Assembly (NCBI GenBank): GCA_963714125.1
Contig: OY970234.1
Location: 3,906,001-3,970,000, forward strand
DNA length: 64,000 nucleotides
Reading direction: 5' to 3'
DNA from: CAWCAW01 sp963714125
GTDB taxonomy: Bacteria; Actinomycetota; Acidimicrobiia; Acidimicrobiales; UBA8190
Shown here: piece after piece, positions 52,721-61,647 of the stretch
How the letters are laid out: every line of letters starts with the position of its first letter
Position numbering within the stretch: the stretch's first letter is position 1
Translations under genes and position numbers: made by a program
The notes under the pieces: generated by a model
What the model saw: only the letters and a program-made list of their open reading frames with translations
Told to the model about the DNA's origin: nothing
Database searches by the model: none

Positions 52721-52819
52721 TGGCAATCCTCACAAAAGTCCACACTTGGAGATTAGAGCGGCCGCGCTCAGGGGCGCGCACGCTCCTCGTCGAGCGCCGC
52801 TCCTGTCGTTCCGGCTGCC

Positions 52820-53698
52820 TCACCCACCGCCGAAGTGAAGACGCATCTCGGTGGTGCACACCTCGGGACGGTTGCGAAGGTCCTTACCGGGTGCGCTTGC
52901 GACAAACCCGGCACGTTCGTAGAAAAGACGGGCGACGTGATTGTTCTCGGCCACGGCAAGGCACAGGCCGACCGCTCCATGCGCCTCGGCCCAAGCGCGA
53001 ACGGCGGCCAGGAGAGCGTCGGAGACTCCGACCCCACGGTGGCGGGGGTCCACCCACAGAGAAATCACCTCAGGGTGATCGCCGAGCGGCATCCCGGCGA
53101 CGACGCCCACCACCGCCTCCTCCTCTTGCGCCACGAACCAGACCAACCGGGTCATCGCCTCGGCCCACCAGTCGTCAGGGCGGTGAACCTCCTCCTCGTA
53201 ACTGGACGAGAAGGCATCTGGCGAGTCTTGAAGCGCCCTCAACCGAACCGCTCGGACGGTCGGCCATTCCGTACTGTCGACGCGTCGCACATGCACACGT
53301 AGGAGCTCCGCCACCAGAGCCTTCACCTTGGTGTCGATGTCATCTCGGATCTGGCGGACCTCCTCGATTGACTTCCCAGCCGGATCCGGCAGCTCCCAAT
53401 CGACGTAGCGCTTACCGCGATACACCGGACAGGCGTCGCCACAACCCATGGTCACGATGACATTGGCTTCGTGGGCCATCTCGTCGGTCAGCTTCTTCGG
53501 CCGTTCGTCGGAAATGTCGATGCCCAACTCAGCCATCGCCACGACTACGGCCGGGTTCAATGTCTCTCGCGGATCAGAGCCAGCCGAGTGGATGACGAGC
53601 TTGTCTCCTGCATGGCGAGCCACAAGAGCGGCCGCCATCTGCGACCGACCGGCGTTATGAACGCAGAGAAACAGCACGACGGGACGGCTCTGGTTCAT
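52820..53698 (-). CDS. ArsC arsenate reductase fused to GNAT acetyltransferase
   Basis: A 292-residue two-domain protein. Residues 5-135 are a low-molecular-weight-phosphatase-type arsenate reductase: LFLCVHNAGRSQMAAALVAR with Cys12, Cys86 and Cys90 (MGCGDACPVY), WELPDPAGKSIEEVRQIRDD. Residues 140-292 are a GNAT domain with the acetyl-CoA loop in LWVDPRHRGVGVSDALL and a LAVAENNHVARLFYERAGF helix. The first half reduces arsenate to arsenite. The acetyltransferase substrate is unknown; arsenical acetylation is possible. It starts 4 bp after the aquaporin stop. Confidence 0.92.
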   Translation of the reverse strand: MNQSRPVVLFLCVHNAGRSQMAAALVARHAGDKLVIHSAGSDPRETLNPAVVVAMAELGIDISDERPKKLTDEMAHEANVIVTMGCGDACPVYRGKRYVDWELPDPAGKSIEEVRQIRDDIDTKVKALVAELLRVHVRRVDSTEWPTVRAVRLRALQDSPDAFSSSYEEEVHRPDDWWAEAMTRLVWFVAQEEEAVVGVVAGMPLGDHPEVISLWVDPRHRGVGVSDALLAAVRAWAEAHGAVGLCLAVAENNHVARLFYERAGFVASAPGKDLRNRPEVCTTEMRLHFGGG

Positions 53699-53702
53699 GG
53701 CC

Positions 53703-54410
53703 TCACCGCCTCGGAACAAGAACGTTGCTTGCCTCCGATGCCGTGATGGCCGGATAGAGCAGTCGGATCAGAACAACAGCGAGGCCGGCGCCAACGAGCT
53801 GGGCGACGACGAAACTCGGAACCGAGCCAGGCGCGATGCCGGCGAAGGAGTTGGAGAACATTCTGCCTACCGTGATGGCCGGATTGGCGAAACTCGTTGA
53901 CGAGGTGAAGAAGTAGGCGCCGCCGATGTACGCCCCGACGGCCGCCGGGGTGCGGCGCGACCGCCCCGAGCGAGCGAGGGCGAAGATCACCAGCAGAAGC
54001 CCAACAGTGGCGATGAGCTCGGAGAGGAAGTGGGCCGACGAGGCTCGGTGCTTGGTCGAAAGCTCGAACGCGGCGGTGGAGAACATGACGTTGGCGATCA
54101 CCGCTCCGGTCGTGCAACCAGCCACCTGAGCGGGAAGGTACGCAGCGGCGTCGCGCCATGCCAGGCCGCCAAAGGTGGCGTCCACCAAGGACACCACCGG
54201 GTTGAAATGGCCCCCGGAGACGGGACCGAACATGAGGATGATGGCGAACAAGCCGGTCGCCGTGGCCGCCGCGTTCTCCAACAATTCCAGTCCGCTGTGC
54301 CCAGGCGACATTCGCTGGGCGGCGATGCCTGAACCGATAACCACCATGGCCAGAAAGGCGCTCCCGAGGAATTCGGCGAGCAGTCGTCGCCACAACGCCG
54401 CTTGAGACAC
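53703..54410 (-). CDS. Aquaporin-family channel (AqpS-like)
   Basis: A 235-residue MIP channel with six membrane segments. The two pore motifs are NPV (SGGHFNPVVSLVDA) and NPA (SFANPAITVGR), so the first is non-standard. In an ars operon without an arsB or acr3 pump this is expected to let arsenite leave down its gradient after reduction, as AqpS does. I chose GTG 54410 (VSQAALWRRLL) because it lies 7 bp after the upstream stop; the frame is open much further. Confidence 0.88.
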   Translation of the reverse strand: MSQAALWRRLLAEFLGSAFLAMVVIGSGIAAQRMSPGHSGLELLENAAATATGLFAIILMFGPVSGGHFNPVVSLVDATFGGLAWRDAAAYLPAQVAGCTTGAVIANVMFSTAAFELSTKHRASSAHFLSELIATVGLLLVIFALARSGRSRRTPAAVGAYIGGAYFFTSSTSFANPAITVGRMFSNSFAGIAPGSVPSFVVAQLVGAGLAVVLIRLLYPAITASEASNVLVPRR

Positions 54411-54417
54411 TGACCGA

Positions 54418-54885
54418 CTAACAGCAGCTGGTGGCGGCCGGGGCAACCTCGGATTGCAGTTGGCAACAGATGCTCTCGCCGTCCCCACACGATCCCGCCT
54501 CAGCCGGCGCGTCGGCGAGGACTGTGTAGATCTCCCAGGGCGCACCGTCAGGATCTTGCACCCACACCTTGTCCTGAACCGCGTAGCAGCAGGTGGTTTC
54601 CTGCTCTGCGGTTGTGGGTAGCCCGCTCGCGGCGAGGCGACTGTTGGCCCGCTCCACGTCATCGGGCGTCTCCACTTCCACCCCGAGGTGGTTGAGCGCC
54701 CCGCTCAGGCCGGTGCCCCGGTTGTCCGGGGTCTCGATGAGCACCAGCTTCAGCGGGGGGTCGGCGACGGCGAAGTTGGCGTAGCCGGGGCGCACCTTGG
54801 CGGGGGGCGAGGAGAACAGCTCGGCGTAGAACTCGATGGCCGCCTCAAGGTCGGAGACGTTGATAGCCAGTTGCACACGAGACAT
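54418..54885 (-). CDS. arsI: ArsI/CadI family heavy-metal resistance dioxygenase
   Basis: A 155-residue VOC-fold protein. SRVQLAINVSDLEAAIEFYA and HLGVEVETPDDVERA are the family's folds, and ETTCCYAVQDKVWVQDPDG carries the adjacent Cys pair that binds trivalent arsenicals. The C-terminus has more cysteines (SCGDGESICC and TSCC). ArsI cleaves the C-As bond of methyl-arsenicals; CadI is the related cadmium-induced protein. A GGGGAGG site precedes ATG 54885. Confidence 0.9.
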   Translation of the reverse strand: MSRVQLAINVSDLEAAIEFYAELFSSPPAKVRPGYANFAVADPPLKLVLIETPDNRGTGLSGALNHLGVEVETPDDVERANSRLAASGLPTTAEQETTCCYAVQDKVWVQDPDGAPWEIYTVLADAPAEAGSCGDGESICCQLQSEVAPAATSCC

Positions 54886-54900
54886 GGGACCTCCCCAATA

Positions 54901-54954
54901 CATTGACGTTCGTCGATGCGATCAGTATGGTTAACACATTGATGTCTGTCAATG
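54901..54954. promoter_or_regulatory. Twin ArsR operators between divergent ars genes
   Basis: Two related palindromes: CATTGACG-TT-CGTCGATG (54901-54918) and CATTGATGTCTGTCAATG (54937-54954), centres 36 bp apart. Each arm carries CATTGA-like sequence and its inverse. They sit between the arsI and arsR starts, so one ArsR protein probably represses both directions until arsenite binds it. Confidence 0.8.
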
Positions 54955-54963
54955 GGAGAAAGC

Positions 54964-55311
54964 GTGCCTTCTCGTAAGTCCGCCACCACGTTGAGTCGAA
55001 ACGAGCTGTGTTGCGGCGTGCTCACCAAGGAACTGATGTCCACGCGCGAGGCGGAGAGCGCGGCGCCGGTGCTAGCCGCGTTGGGCGATCCGGTACGCCT
55101 ACGCCTGCTCTCGATTGTCGCCGCCGAAGGCGAGGTGTGCAGCTGCAACCTCGAAGGTCCTCTCGGCAAGAGCCAACCCACCATTTCGCATCACACCCGC
55201 ATCCTGGCCGAAGCCGGTTTGCTCGTCGGACAGCGGCGGGGTAAATGGACGTGGTGGCAGATCGTGCCCGAGAGGTTGGAAGAACTGCGGCGAGTACTCG
55301 GCGGCCGCTAG
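54964..55311 (+). CDS. arsR: ArsR/SmtB arsenic-responsive repressor
   Basis: A 115-residue winged-helix repressor. The DNA-binding part is ALGDPVRLRLLSIVAAEGEV and KSQPTISHHTRILAEAGLL. The metal site is EVCSCNLEG, a CxC pair in the HTH, plus CC near the N-terminus (NELCCGVL), fitting As(III) binding. GTG 54964 is preferred because GGGAGAA precedes it and the alternative ATG 54952 lies within the second operator. It is divergent from arsI-aqp-arsC. Confidence 0.9.
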   Translation: MPSRKSATTLSRNELCCGVLTKELMSTREAESAAPVLAALGDPVRLRLLSIVAAEGEVCSCNLEGPLGKSQPTISHHTRILAEAGLLVGQRRGKWTWWQIVPERLEELRRVLGGR

Positions 55312-55338
55312 CGCGTCCGGCCGATGATCCAACGCGGG

Positions 55339-55925
55339 TTAGGGGCGAACCTCAGCGTCTGCTTCAAGTAGGGCGACAAACTGCCGAAGCGTCTTCGGGT
55401 AGAGCCGCCGCTCACATTCCTTGATGCGCTCATGCAGCGACTCGACGTCATCGTCGCCGTAGACCGGCACTGATTCCTGCGCCAGTATCGGGCCGGCGTC
55501 GACCTCCAACGTGGCCAGATGCACGGTGCACCCGGTGACGGTGACCCCAGCGGCCAGAGCATCCTCCACCGCATGCCACCCCGGAAATGCCGGCAGCAGC
55601 GCCGGATGGGTGTTGAGGATGCGGCTCGGGTAGGCGTCGTGCACCGACTGCGCCAGCACGGTCCCGAATCCCGCCATGGCCACCACTTCCACACCGTGAC
55701 GCGTCAACGCCTCAACGACGGCGTCGGTGAACGCGACGCGATCGAACTCGGGTCCGAAGCTCCCGAAGTGGCGACGATCGACGAGTTCGACAGCAACACC
55801 GGCCGCCTCGGCGATGTCGAGGGCCCGACAGGGGCGGTCCGACAGCACCACCGCCACCGCAATGTCGTCGGCCAGCAGAGCTTCGAGGATGCTCCCGGCC
55901 CCCGAAACGAGCACGCCGACGCGCA

Positions 55926-55926
<1 letters not shown>
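55339..55926 (-). CDS. purN: Phosphoribosylglycinamide formyltransferase
   Basis: A 195-residue enzyme. RVGVLVSGAGSILEALLADD is the N-terminal phosphate-binding block. The active site is RILNTHPALLPAFPGWHAVE (Asn and His), then GCTVHLATLEVDAGPILAQE. It transfers a formyl group from 10-formyl-THF to GAR in purine synthesis. ATG 55926 shares one base with the sucD stop. In many actinobacteria purH follows purN directly; here the ars cassette separates them. Confidence 0.94.
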
Positions 55927-56809
<883 letters not shown>

Positions 56810-56813
<4 letters not shown>

Positions 56814-57958
56814 TTCTCTCCTCCTGCAAGGGCGACGGCGCGCCGGGCGGCCGACAACATGGTGTCCTCCATCAGCAATGTCGGCGACAGATGTTCGGCC
56901 AGGATCTTGCGCCCGGCCTCAGCATTGGTGCCGTCGAGGCGCAGCACGATGGGCGACTTCAAATCGACTCGCCGCAACGCTTCGACGACGCCGTTGGCCA
57001 CCTCGTCCACCTTGGTGATGCCACCGAAGATGTTGACGAAAATGGAACGGACCGCTTCGTCGGTGTTGATGACCTCCAAGGCGGCCGTCATGACATCGGC
57101 GTTGGCACCGCCGCCGATATCGAGGAAGTTGGCCGCCGAACCTCCCACTTGGTTGACCACATCCAGGGTGCTCATGGCCAGACCGGCGCCATTGGCGATG
57201 ATGCCGACGCTGCCCGACAGCCCGATGTAGTTGAGGCCTTTCTCCTTGGCCAGCTTCTCTCGGGGGTCGAGGTCCTCGGTGTCGACGAAGGCGTCCCATT
57301 CGGGGTGGCGGAAGGTGGCGTTGTCGTCCAAAGTGACCTTGGCGTCGAGCGCGTGGACGCGCCCGTCGGGGGTCACGATCAAGGGGTTGACCTCGGCCAG
57401 GTCGCAGTCGCCCTCCACGTAGCAGCGATAGAGCGCCACCAGCAGCTCGGCGGCCTGGTCCCGGCACGGCTCATCGAACTCGGCGTCCGCCACCAACTGG
57501 CGCGCCACCTCGATGGACAAGCCCTGGACCGGGTCGATGTGGAGCCGGACGATGGCCTCGGGATTGGTGACGGCCACCTCTTCGATCTCGACGCCTCCTT
57601 GGGACGACACCATGCACAAGTGCTTCTTGGCGGCGCGGTCCAAGGTGAAGCTGGCGTAGTACTCCCGCTCGATGTCCGAGGCGTGCTCGACCCACAGCCG
57701 TCGCACCACGTGGCCTTTGATGTCCAGGCCCAAGATGGCCGCGGCATGCAGACGCACGGCGTCGGCGTCATCGGCCAGCTTGATACCGCCCGCCTTGCCG
57801 CGTCCGCCCACCTTCACCTGTGCCTTGACGACGACGGGGTAGCCCGCCGCGTCAGCGCGCGCCACGGCTTCGTCGACGGTGTCGGCCACGCCGCCGGCCG
57901 ATGTGGGGATGCCGAAGCGGGCGAAGTATTGCTTGCCCTGATACTCGTAGAGGTCCAC
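56810..57958 (-). CDS. sucC: Succinyl-CoA synthetase beta subunit
   Basis: A 382-residue ATP-grasp subunit. DLYEYQGKQYFARFGIPTSA is the universal N-terminus, followed by VVKAQVKVGGRGKAGGIKLA. LAEVNPLIVTPDGRVHALDA and NIFGGITKVDEVANGVVEAL are later blocks. GTG 57958 with AAAGG upstream is preferred; an open frame extends 26 codons further. It is coupled to sucD. Confidence 0.96.
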
Positions 57959-58051
57959 GAACCAACCTTTCTCGTGTGTCTCGTGTGCGAAAACGTGCGA
58001 AGAAGCACTCGCCGTCGACAACCGGTCGACAGCCACCAGTGAGGGGTGCCC

Positions 58052-58471
58052 TCAACTCCCGGCGGCCGCCTCCTCCCGCTCGTCGAGGGCGTCGGCCAGC
58101 CACTGCGCGATGGTGGGCAGCGGCGCCCCCGGGGTGAACACCGCGGCCACGCCCAGCTCCTTGAGCGCGGGGATGTCGCCATCGGGGATGATGCCGCCCA
58201 CGATGAGCAGGACGTCGTCGAGGCCTTGCTCGCGCAGCCCGGCCAGGATGCGGGGCACCAAGGTGAGATGGGCCCCCGACAGCAGCGACAGCCCTACGGC
58301 GTCGGCGTCCTCTTGCACGGCGGCGGCCACGACCTGCTCGGGCGTCTGATGCAGCCCGGTGTAGATCACTTCGAATCCGGCGTCGCGCAGGGCCCGGGCG
58401 ATCACCTTGGCCCCTCGGTCGTGGCCGTCGAGGCCCGGCTTGGCCACGATCACTCGGTACGGACGCTTCAT
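58052..58471 (-). CDS. Cobalamin-binding subunit of methylmalonyl-CoA-mutase-type enzyme
   Basis: A 139-residue B12-binding domain. The DxHxxG motif is PGLDGHDRGAKVIARAL, then VIYTGLHQTPEQVVAAAVQE and GLSLLSGAHLTLVPRIL; VGGIIPDGDIPALKELGV and VFTPGAPL complete the fold. It would pair with a separate mutase catalytic subunit, not seen in this window. It lies 93 bp upstream of sucC on the same strand, fitting a link to succinyl-CoA. Confidence 0.92.
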   Translation of the reverse strand: MKRPYRVIVAKPGLDGHDRGAKVIARALRDAGFEVIYTGLHQTPEQVVAAAVQEDADAVGLSLLSGAHLTLVPRILAGLREQGLDDVLLIVGGIIPDGDIPALKELGVAAVFTPGAPLPTIAQWLADALDEREEAAAGS

Positions 58472-58591
58472 TGGCCACCGAGTGTAGGCAAAGGCGGCTG
58501 CACAGGCCCAGCCGGGCCGCCCGTCACCACGCAGGGCGCGAGCCGTAGGGGCCCCGGCGGGGCGCTTTCGGGCCCAGCCAAAGCCAGGTGT

Positions 58592-59344
58592 TCAGCGTCG
58601 ACGGGCCAGGATGTTGAGGCGGAGGTAGTCGATGACCGGCTCCTGCATGGCGGCCATGACGGCTCCGAGAAACTGGTGGCGTTGCTGGACGTCCATACCG
58701 TCAACATGGGAACGCAGGCACACCGTCTCCAGGTATGTCTCCAGCTCCCCGGCGTCGCTGAAGGCGACGGGCTCCGGATGGGTCCATACCTCCACGTCGG
58801 TGAAGCCGGCCGCCTCGAGCCGGGTCGCCGTCTCGTCGGGGGCGGCATAGAGCCACGTGCCCATGCGCTCGCCACCGGTGGCCCGCACGGCATCGAGGAG
58901 CCCGGCGATATTGCCCTGCGCCCCACACTGCGCCACCAGCCGGCCTCCGGGGCGGAGCACGGCGGCCAGGTTGGCGAACAGCCGGTCGTGGTCATGCACC
59001 CAATGAAAGGTGGCCGTGGAAAACACGGCGTCGACAGGAGCGGCGCCGTCGAGGGTGTCAGGGCTTAAGGCGAGCAGGTCAGCCTGGACAAGACGGATGC
59101 GCGACCCGAAGGGAGCCAAACGGTCGCGTGCCTCGGCCAGCATGGAGGGCGACGCGTCCAGACCGATGACCTTGCCGTCGGGCAGGCGCTCGAGAAGCTT
59201 GGCGGTGACCTGACCCGAGCCGCAGCCGGCGTCGACCACCGTTTCGTCGCCCTGCAGAGGCAAGCGCTCGAGGACCGCCGTTCCCCACCGCGTCATGGGC
59301 CCGGCGATGCGGTCGTAGGTAGTGGCGTCCCAGTCCTCAGCCAC
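58592..59344 (-). CDS. SAM-dependent methyltransferase (trans-aconitate methyltransferase-like)
   Basis: A 250-residue class I methyltransferase. Motif I is VVDAGCGSGQVTAKLLERLP. Acidic loop VIGLDASPSMLAEARDRLA and post-motif FSTATFHWVHDHDRLFANL follow, the last being typical of trans-aconitate 2-methyltransferases. The end TYLETVCLRSHVDGMD also fits. It ends a short unit starting with UvrD/PcrA (3 bp gap). The true acceptor is unproven. Confidence 0.85.
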   Translation of the reverse strand: MAEDWDATTYDRIAGPMTRWGTAVLERLPLQGDETVVDAGCGSGQVTAKLLERLPDGKVIGLDASPSMLAEARDRLAPFGSRIRLVQADLLALSPDTLDGAAPVDAVFSTATFHWVHDHDRLFANLAAVLRPGGRLVAQCGAQGNIAGLLDAVRATGGERMGTWLYAAPDETATRLEAAGFTDVEVWTHPEPVAFSDAGELETYLETVCLRSHVDGMDVQQRHQFLGAVMAAMQEPVIDYLRLNILARRR

Positions 59345-59347
59345 GAC

Positions 59348-61621
59348 TCACATCCCGCCGTCGCCGTCGCCCCAAGGGTCGGGGTCGTGCCCGTCGTCGC
59401 CGGCGTGAATGTCATCCACGCCATCCCACTCCGAGGCGCGCGGCTCGCCGGGGCGCCGGACGCGGCGACGGGTATAGGCGGACATGGCCCGCAGGGGGTC
59501 GGGGCGGCCGATTGACGATGACGCCACGTCGCGCACGAGTTCGGCGGGGAGCTCGGAAAGAAACCGGCTCGGTATGGCGTGGCTTGTCGATCCCCACATC
59601 GTCCGGCTCCAGGCATGGCTCACGTAGAGGTGGCGCTGCGCTCGTGTCATGCCCACGTAGGCAAGGCGTCGTTCTTCTTCGAGTTGCAGGGGATCTTCGA
59701 GGGCGCGCATATGAGGAAAGACGCCATCCTCCATGCCCACCAGGAAAACCACCGGGAATTCGAGGCCCTTGGCGGTGTGCAGGGTCATGAGCGAGACATG
59801 GCCCGATCCCGACTCGATCTCGTCGGAGTCGGCCACCAACGCCACCGACTCGAGGAAGTCTTCGAGGGAGGTGTACTCCGATGCCCCGCTGACCAGACTG
59901 TCGAGGTTCTCCAGCCTGCTCAGCGCGTCCACGGTGTCCTCGGCTTCCAGATCGGCCCCGTAGCCGGTGCGATCGACGACGGCCTCGAGCACGACGCCCG
60001 GGTTCGTGCCCGCGTCGACCAGGGCCCGCAGCTCGGACAGCAGGGCGGAAAGGCGGGCCAGCCCCTTGGCGGCCCGGCCCGTCACCCCAGCCTCGACGGC
60101 ATGGTCGAGCGCATCGGCGAACGACATGCTCTGGCTACGCGCCCAGGTGGCCAGGCGATCGGCGGACGTATCACCGATGCCTCGGCGCGGCACGTTCACG
60201 ATGCGACGGGCCGACACCTCATCAGACGGATTGGCCAACACCTTGAGGTAGGCGAGCAGGTCCTTGACCTCACGCCGGTCATAAAAACGCGTGCCTCCCA
60301 CGATCTTGTAGGAAACGTTGCTGCGCCTCAGCTCTTCTTCGAGCACCCGGCTCTGGGCGTTGGTGCGGTAGAAGACGGCGACGTCGCCGTAGTCGATGCC
60401 CTTGGTCCGGTGCAGGCGCGCCACCTCCGAAGCCAGCCATGCCGCCTCGTCGTACTCGTCCTCGGCTCGAAAGCGGTTGACGGGTTCGCCCGCGGCTCCG
60501 TCGGTCCACAAGTCCTTGGGCACCCGGGTGGTGTTGTTGGCGATCACCGCGTTGGCGGCGTCGAGGATGGTCTTGGTCGACCGGTAGTTCTGCTCCAAGG
60601 GGATGGTGGCGGCGTCGGGAAACGCCTCTTCGAACTCCATGATGTTGCGGATGTCGGCTTTGCGAAACGAGTAAATGGCCTGATCGTGATCGCCCACCAC
60701 CGTCACGTTGTGGTGCTCAGCTCCCAGAAGAAGGACGATTTCGTTCTGGGCCCGGTTGGTGTCCTGGTACTCGTCGACGAGGATGTGCTTGAAACGGGTG
60801 CGGTAGCTGTCGAGCACATCGGGATGGGTGCGAAAGAGCTTGACCACCAAGAACAACAGGTCGTCGAAGTCCATGGACGAGGCGGCCACCAAGCGCTGGG
60901 CATACTCGCTGTACACATCGGCCATCTTGCGTTCGAAGATGCTGCGGGCCTGCTCGGCAAAGCCGGCCGGCTCGACGAGCTCGGCCTTGGCGGCGGAAAT
61001 GGCACCTTGCACCGAGCGCGAGGGGATCCGCTTCTGATCGATGTTCAGGTCGCGCATGATCTGCTCGATGAGCCGGCGCGAGTCGACGTCGTCGTAGATA
61101 GTGAACGCCTTGCGATACCCAAGCCGGTCGGCATGGGCACGCAAGATGCGGACGCAGGCGGCGTGAAAGGTCGACACCCACATCTTCTGCGCCACCGGCC
61201 CGATGAGCGCGGCCAGTCGGTTGCGCATCTCGTCGGCGGCCTTGTTGGTGAAGGTGATGGCCAGGATCTCCCACGGCAGCGCGTCACCGGTGGCGATGAG
61301 ATGGGCGACGCGATGTGTCAGGGCGCGGGTCTTGCCCGATCCCGCTCCAGCCACCACGAGCAAGGGCCCACCGCGGTGCTCAACGGCCCGCCGTTGCGGG
61401 TCGTTGAGGCCCTCGAGCAACTCGCTCGGCTTGGGGAGGCCGTCGGTCCACCGGGGTTTGGTGGACTTCGACGCGGACGTCTTCGGATGCGCCAGTGGAT
61501 CGGGGCCGTCGGCATCGTCAACGCCGTCGAGCGCGTCGACGTCGCTCCCGACGGCGTCCTCGAACTCGTCGCCTTCAAATGCGCCTAACCCGGAAAAGTG
61601 ATGGAGGGAAGTGCCCGCCAA
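59348..61621 (-). CDS. UvrD/PcrA-type DNA helicase
   Basis: A 757-residue superfamily-1 helicase for excision repair and replication restart. LNDPQRRAVEHRGGPLLVVA leads into Walker A AGAGSGKTRALTHRVAHLI. Motifs Ia to VI follow: FTNKAADEMRNRL, VDEYQDTNRAQNEIV, GDHDQAIYSFRKADI, LEQNYRSTKTILDAAN, LMTLHTAKGLEFPVVFLVG and VGMTRAQRHLYVS. The first 70 residues are an acidic extension. The C-terminal tail (GVDDIHAGDDGHDPDPWGDG) is acidic, and differs from the usual PcrA C-terminus. Confidence 0.95.
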   Translation of the reverse strand: MAGTSLHHFSGLGAFEGDEFEDAVGSDVDALDGVDDADGPDPLAHPKTSASKSTKPRWTDGLPKPSELLEGLNDPQRRAVEHRGGPLLVVAGAGSGKTRALTHRVAHLIATGDALPWEILAITFTNKAADEMRNRLAALIGPVAQKMWVSTFHAACVRILRAHADRLGYRKAFTIYDDVDSRRLIEQIMRDLNIDQKRIPSRSVQGAISAAKAELVEPAGFAEQARSIFERKMADVYSEYAQRLVAASSMDFDDLLFLVVKLFRTHPDVLDSYRTRFKHILVDEYQDTNRAQNEIVLLLGAEHHNVTVVGDHDQAIYSFRKADIRNIMEFEEAFPDAATIPLEQNYRSTKTILDAANAVIANNTTRVPKDLWTDGAAGEPVNRFRAEDEYDEAAWLASEVARLHRTKGIDYGDVAVFYRTNAQSRVLEEELRRSNVSYKIVGGTRFYDRREVKDLLAYLKVLANPSDEVSARRIVNVPRRGIGDTSADRLATWARSQSMSFADALDHAVEAGVTGRAAKGLARLSALLSELRALVDAGTNPGVVLEAVVDRTGYGADLEAEDTVDALSRLENLDSLVSGASEYTSLEDFLESVALVADSDEIESGSGHVSLMTLHTAKGLEFPVVFLVGMEDGVFPHMRALEDPLQLEEERRLAYVGMTRAQRHLYVSHAWSRTMWGSTSHAIPSRFLSELPAELVRDVASSSIGRPDPLRAMSAYTRRRVRRPGEPRASEWDGVDDIHAGDDGHDPDPWGDGDGGM

Positions 61622-61647
61622 CGCCTACTCCCCCTCGATGCGATGGT

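Noticed and set aside
59579..61588. A 669-codon open frame on the plus strand
   Set aside because: It is the complement of the UvrD/PcrA gene, which has all helicase motifs. The plus-strand product resembles nothing.
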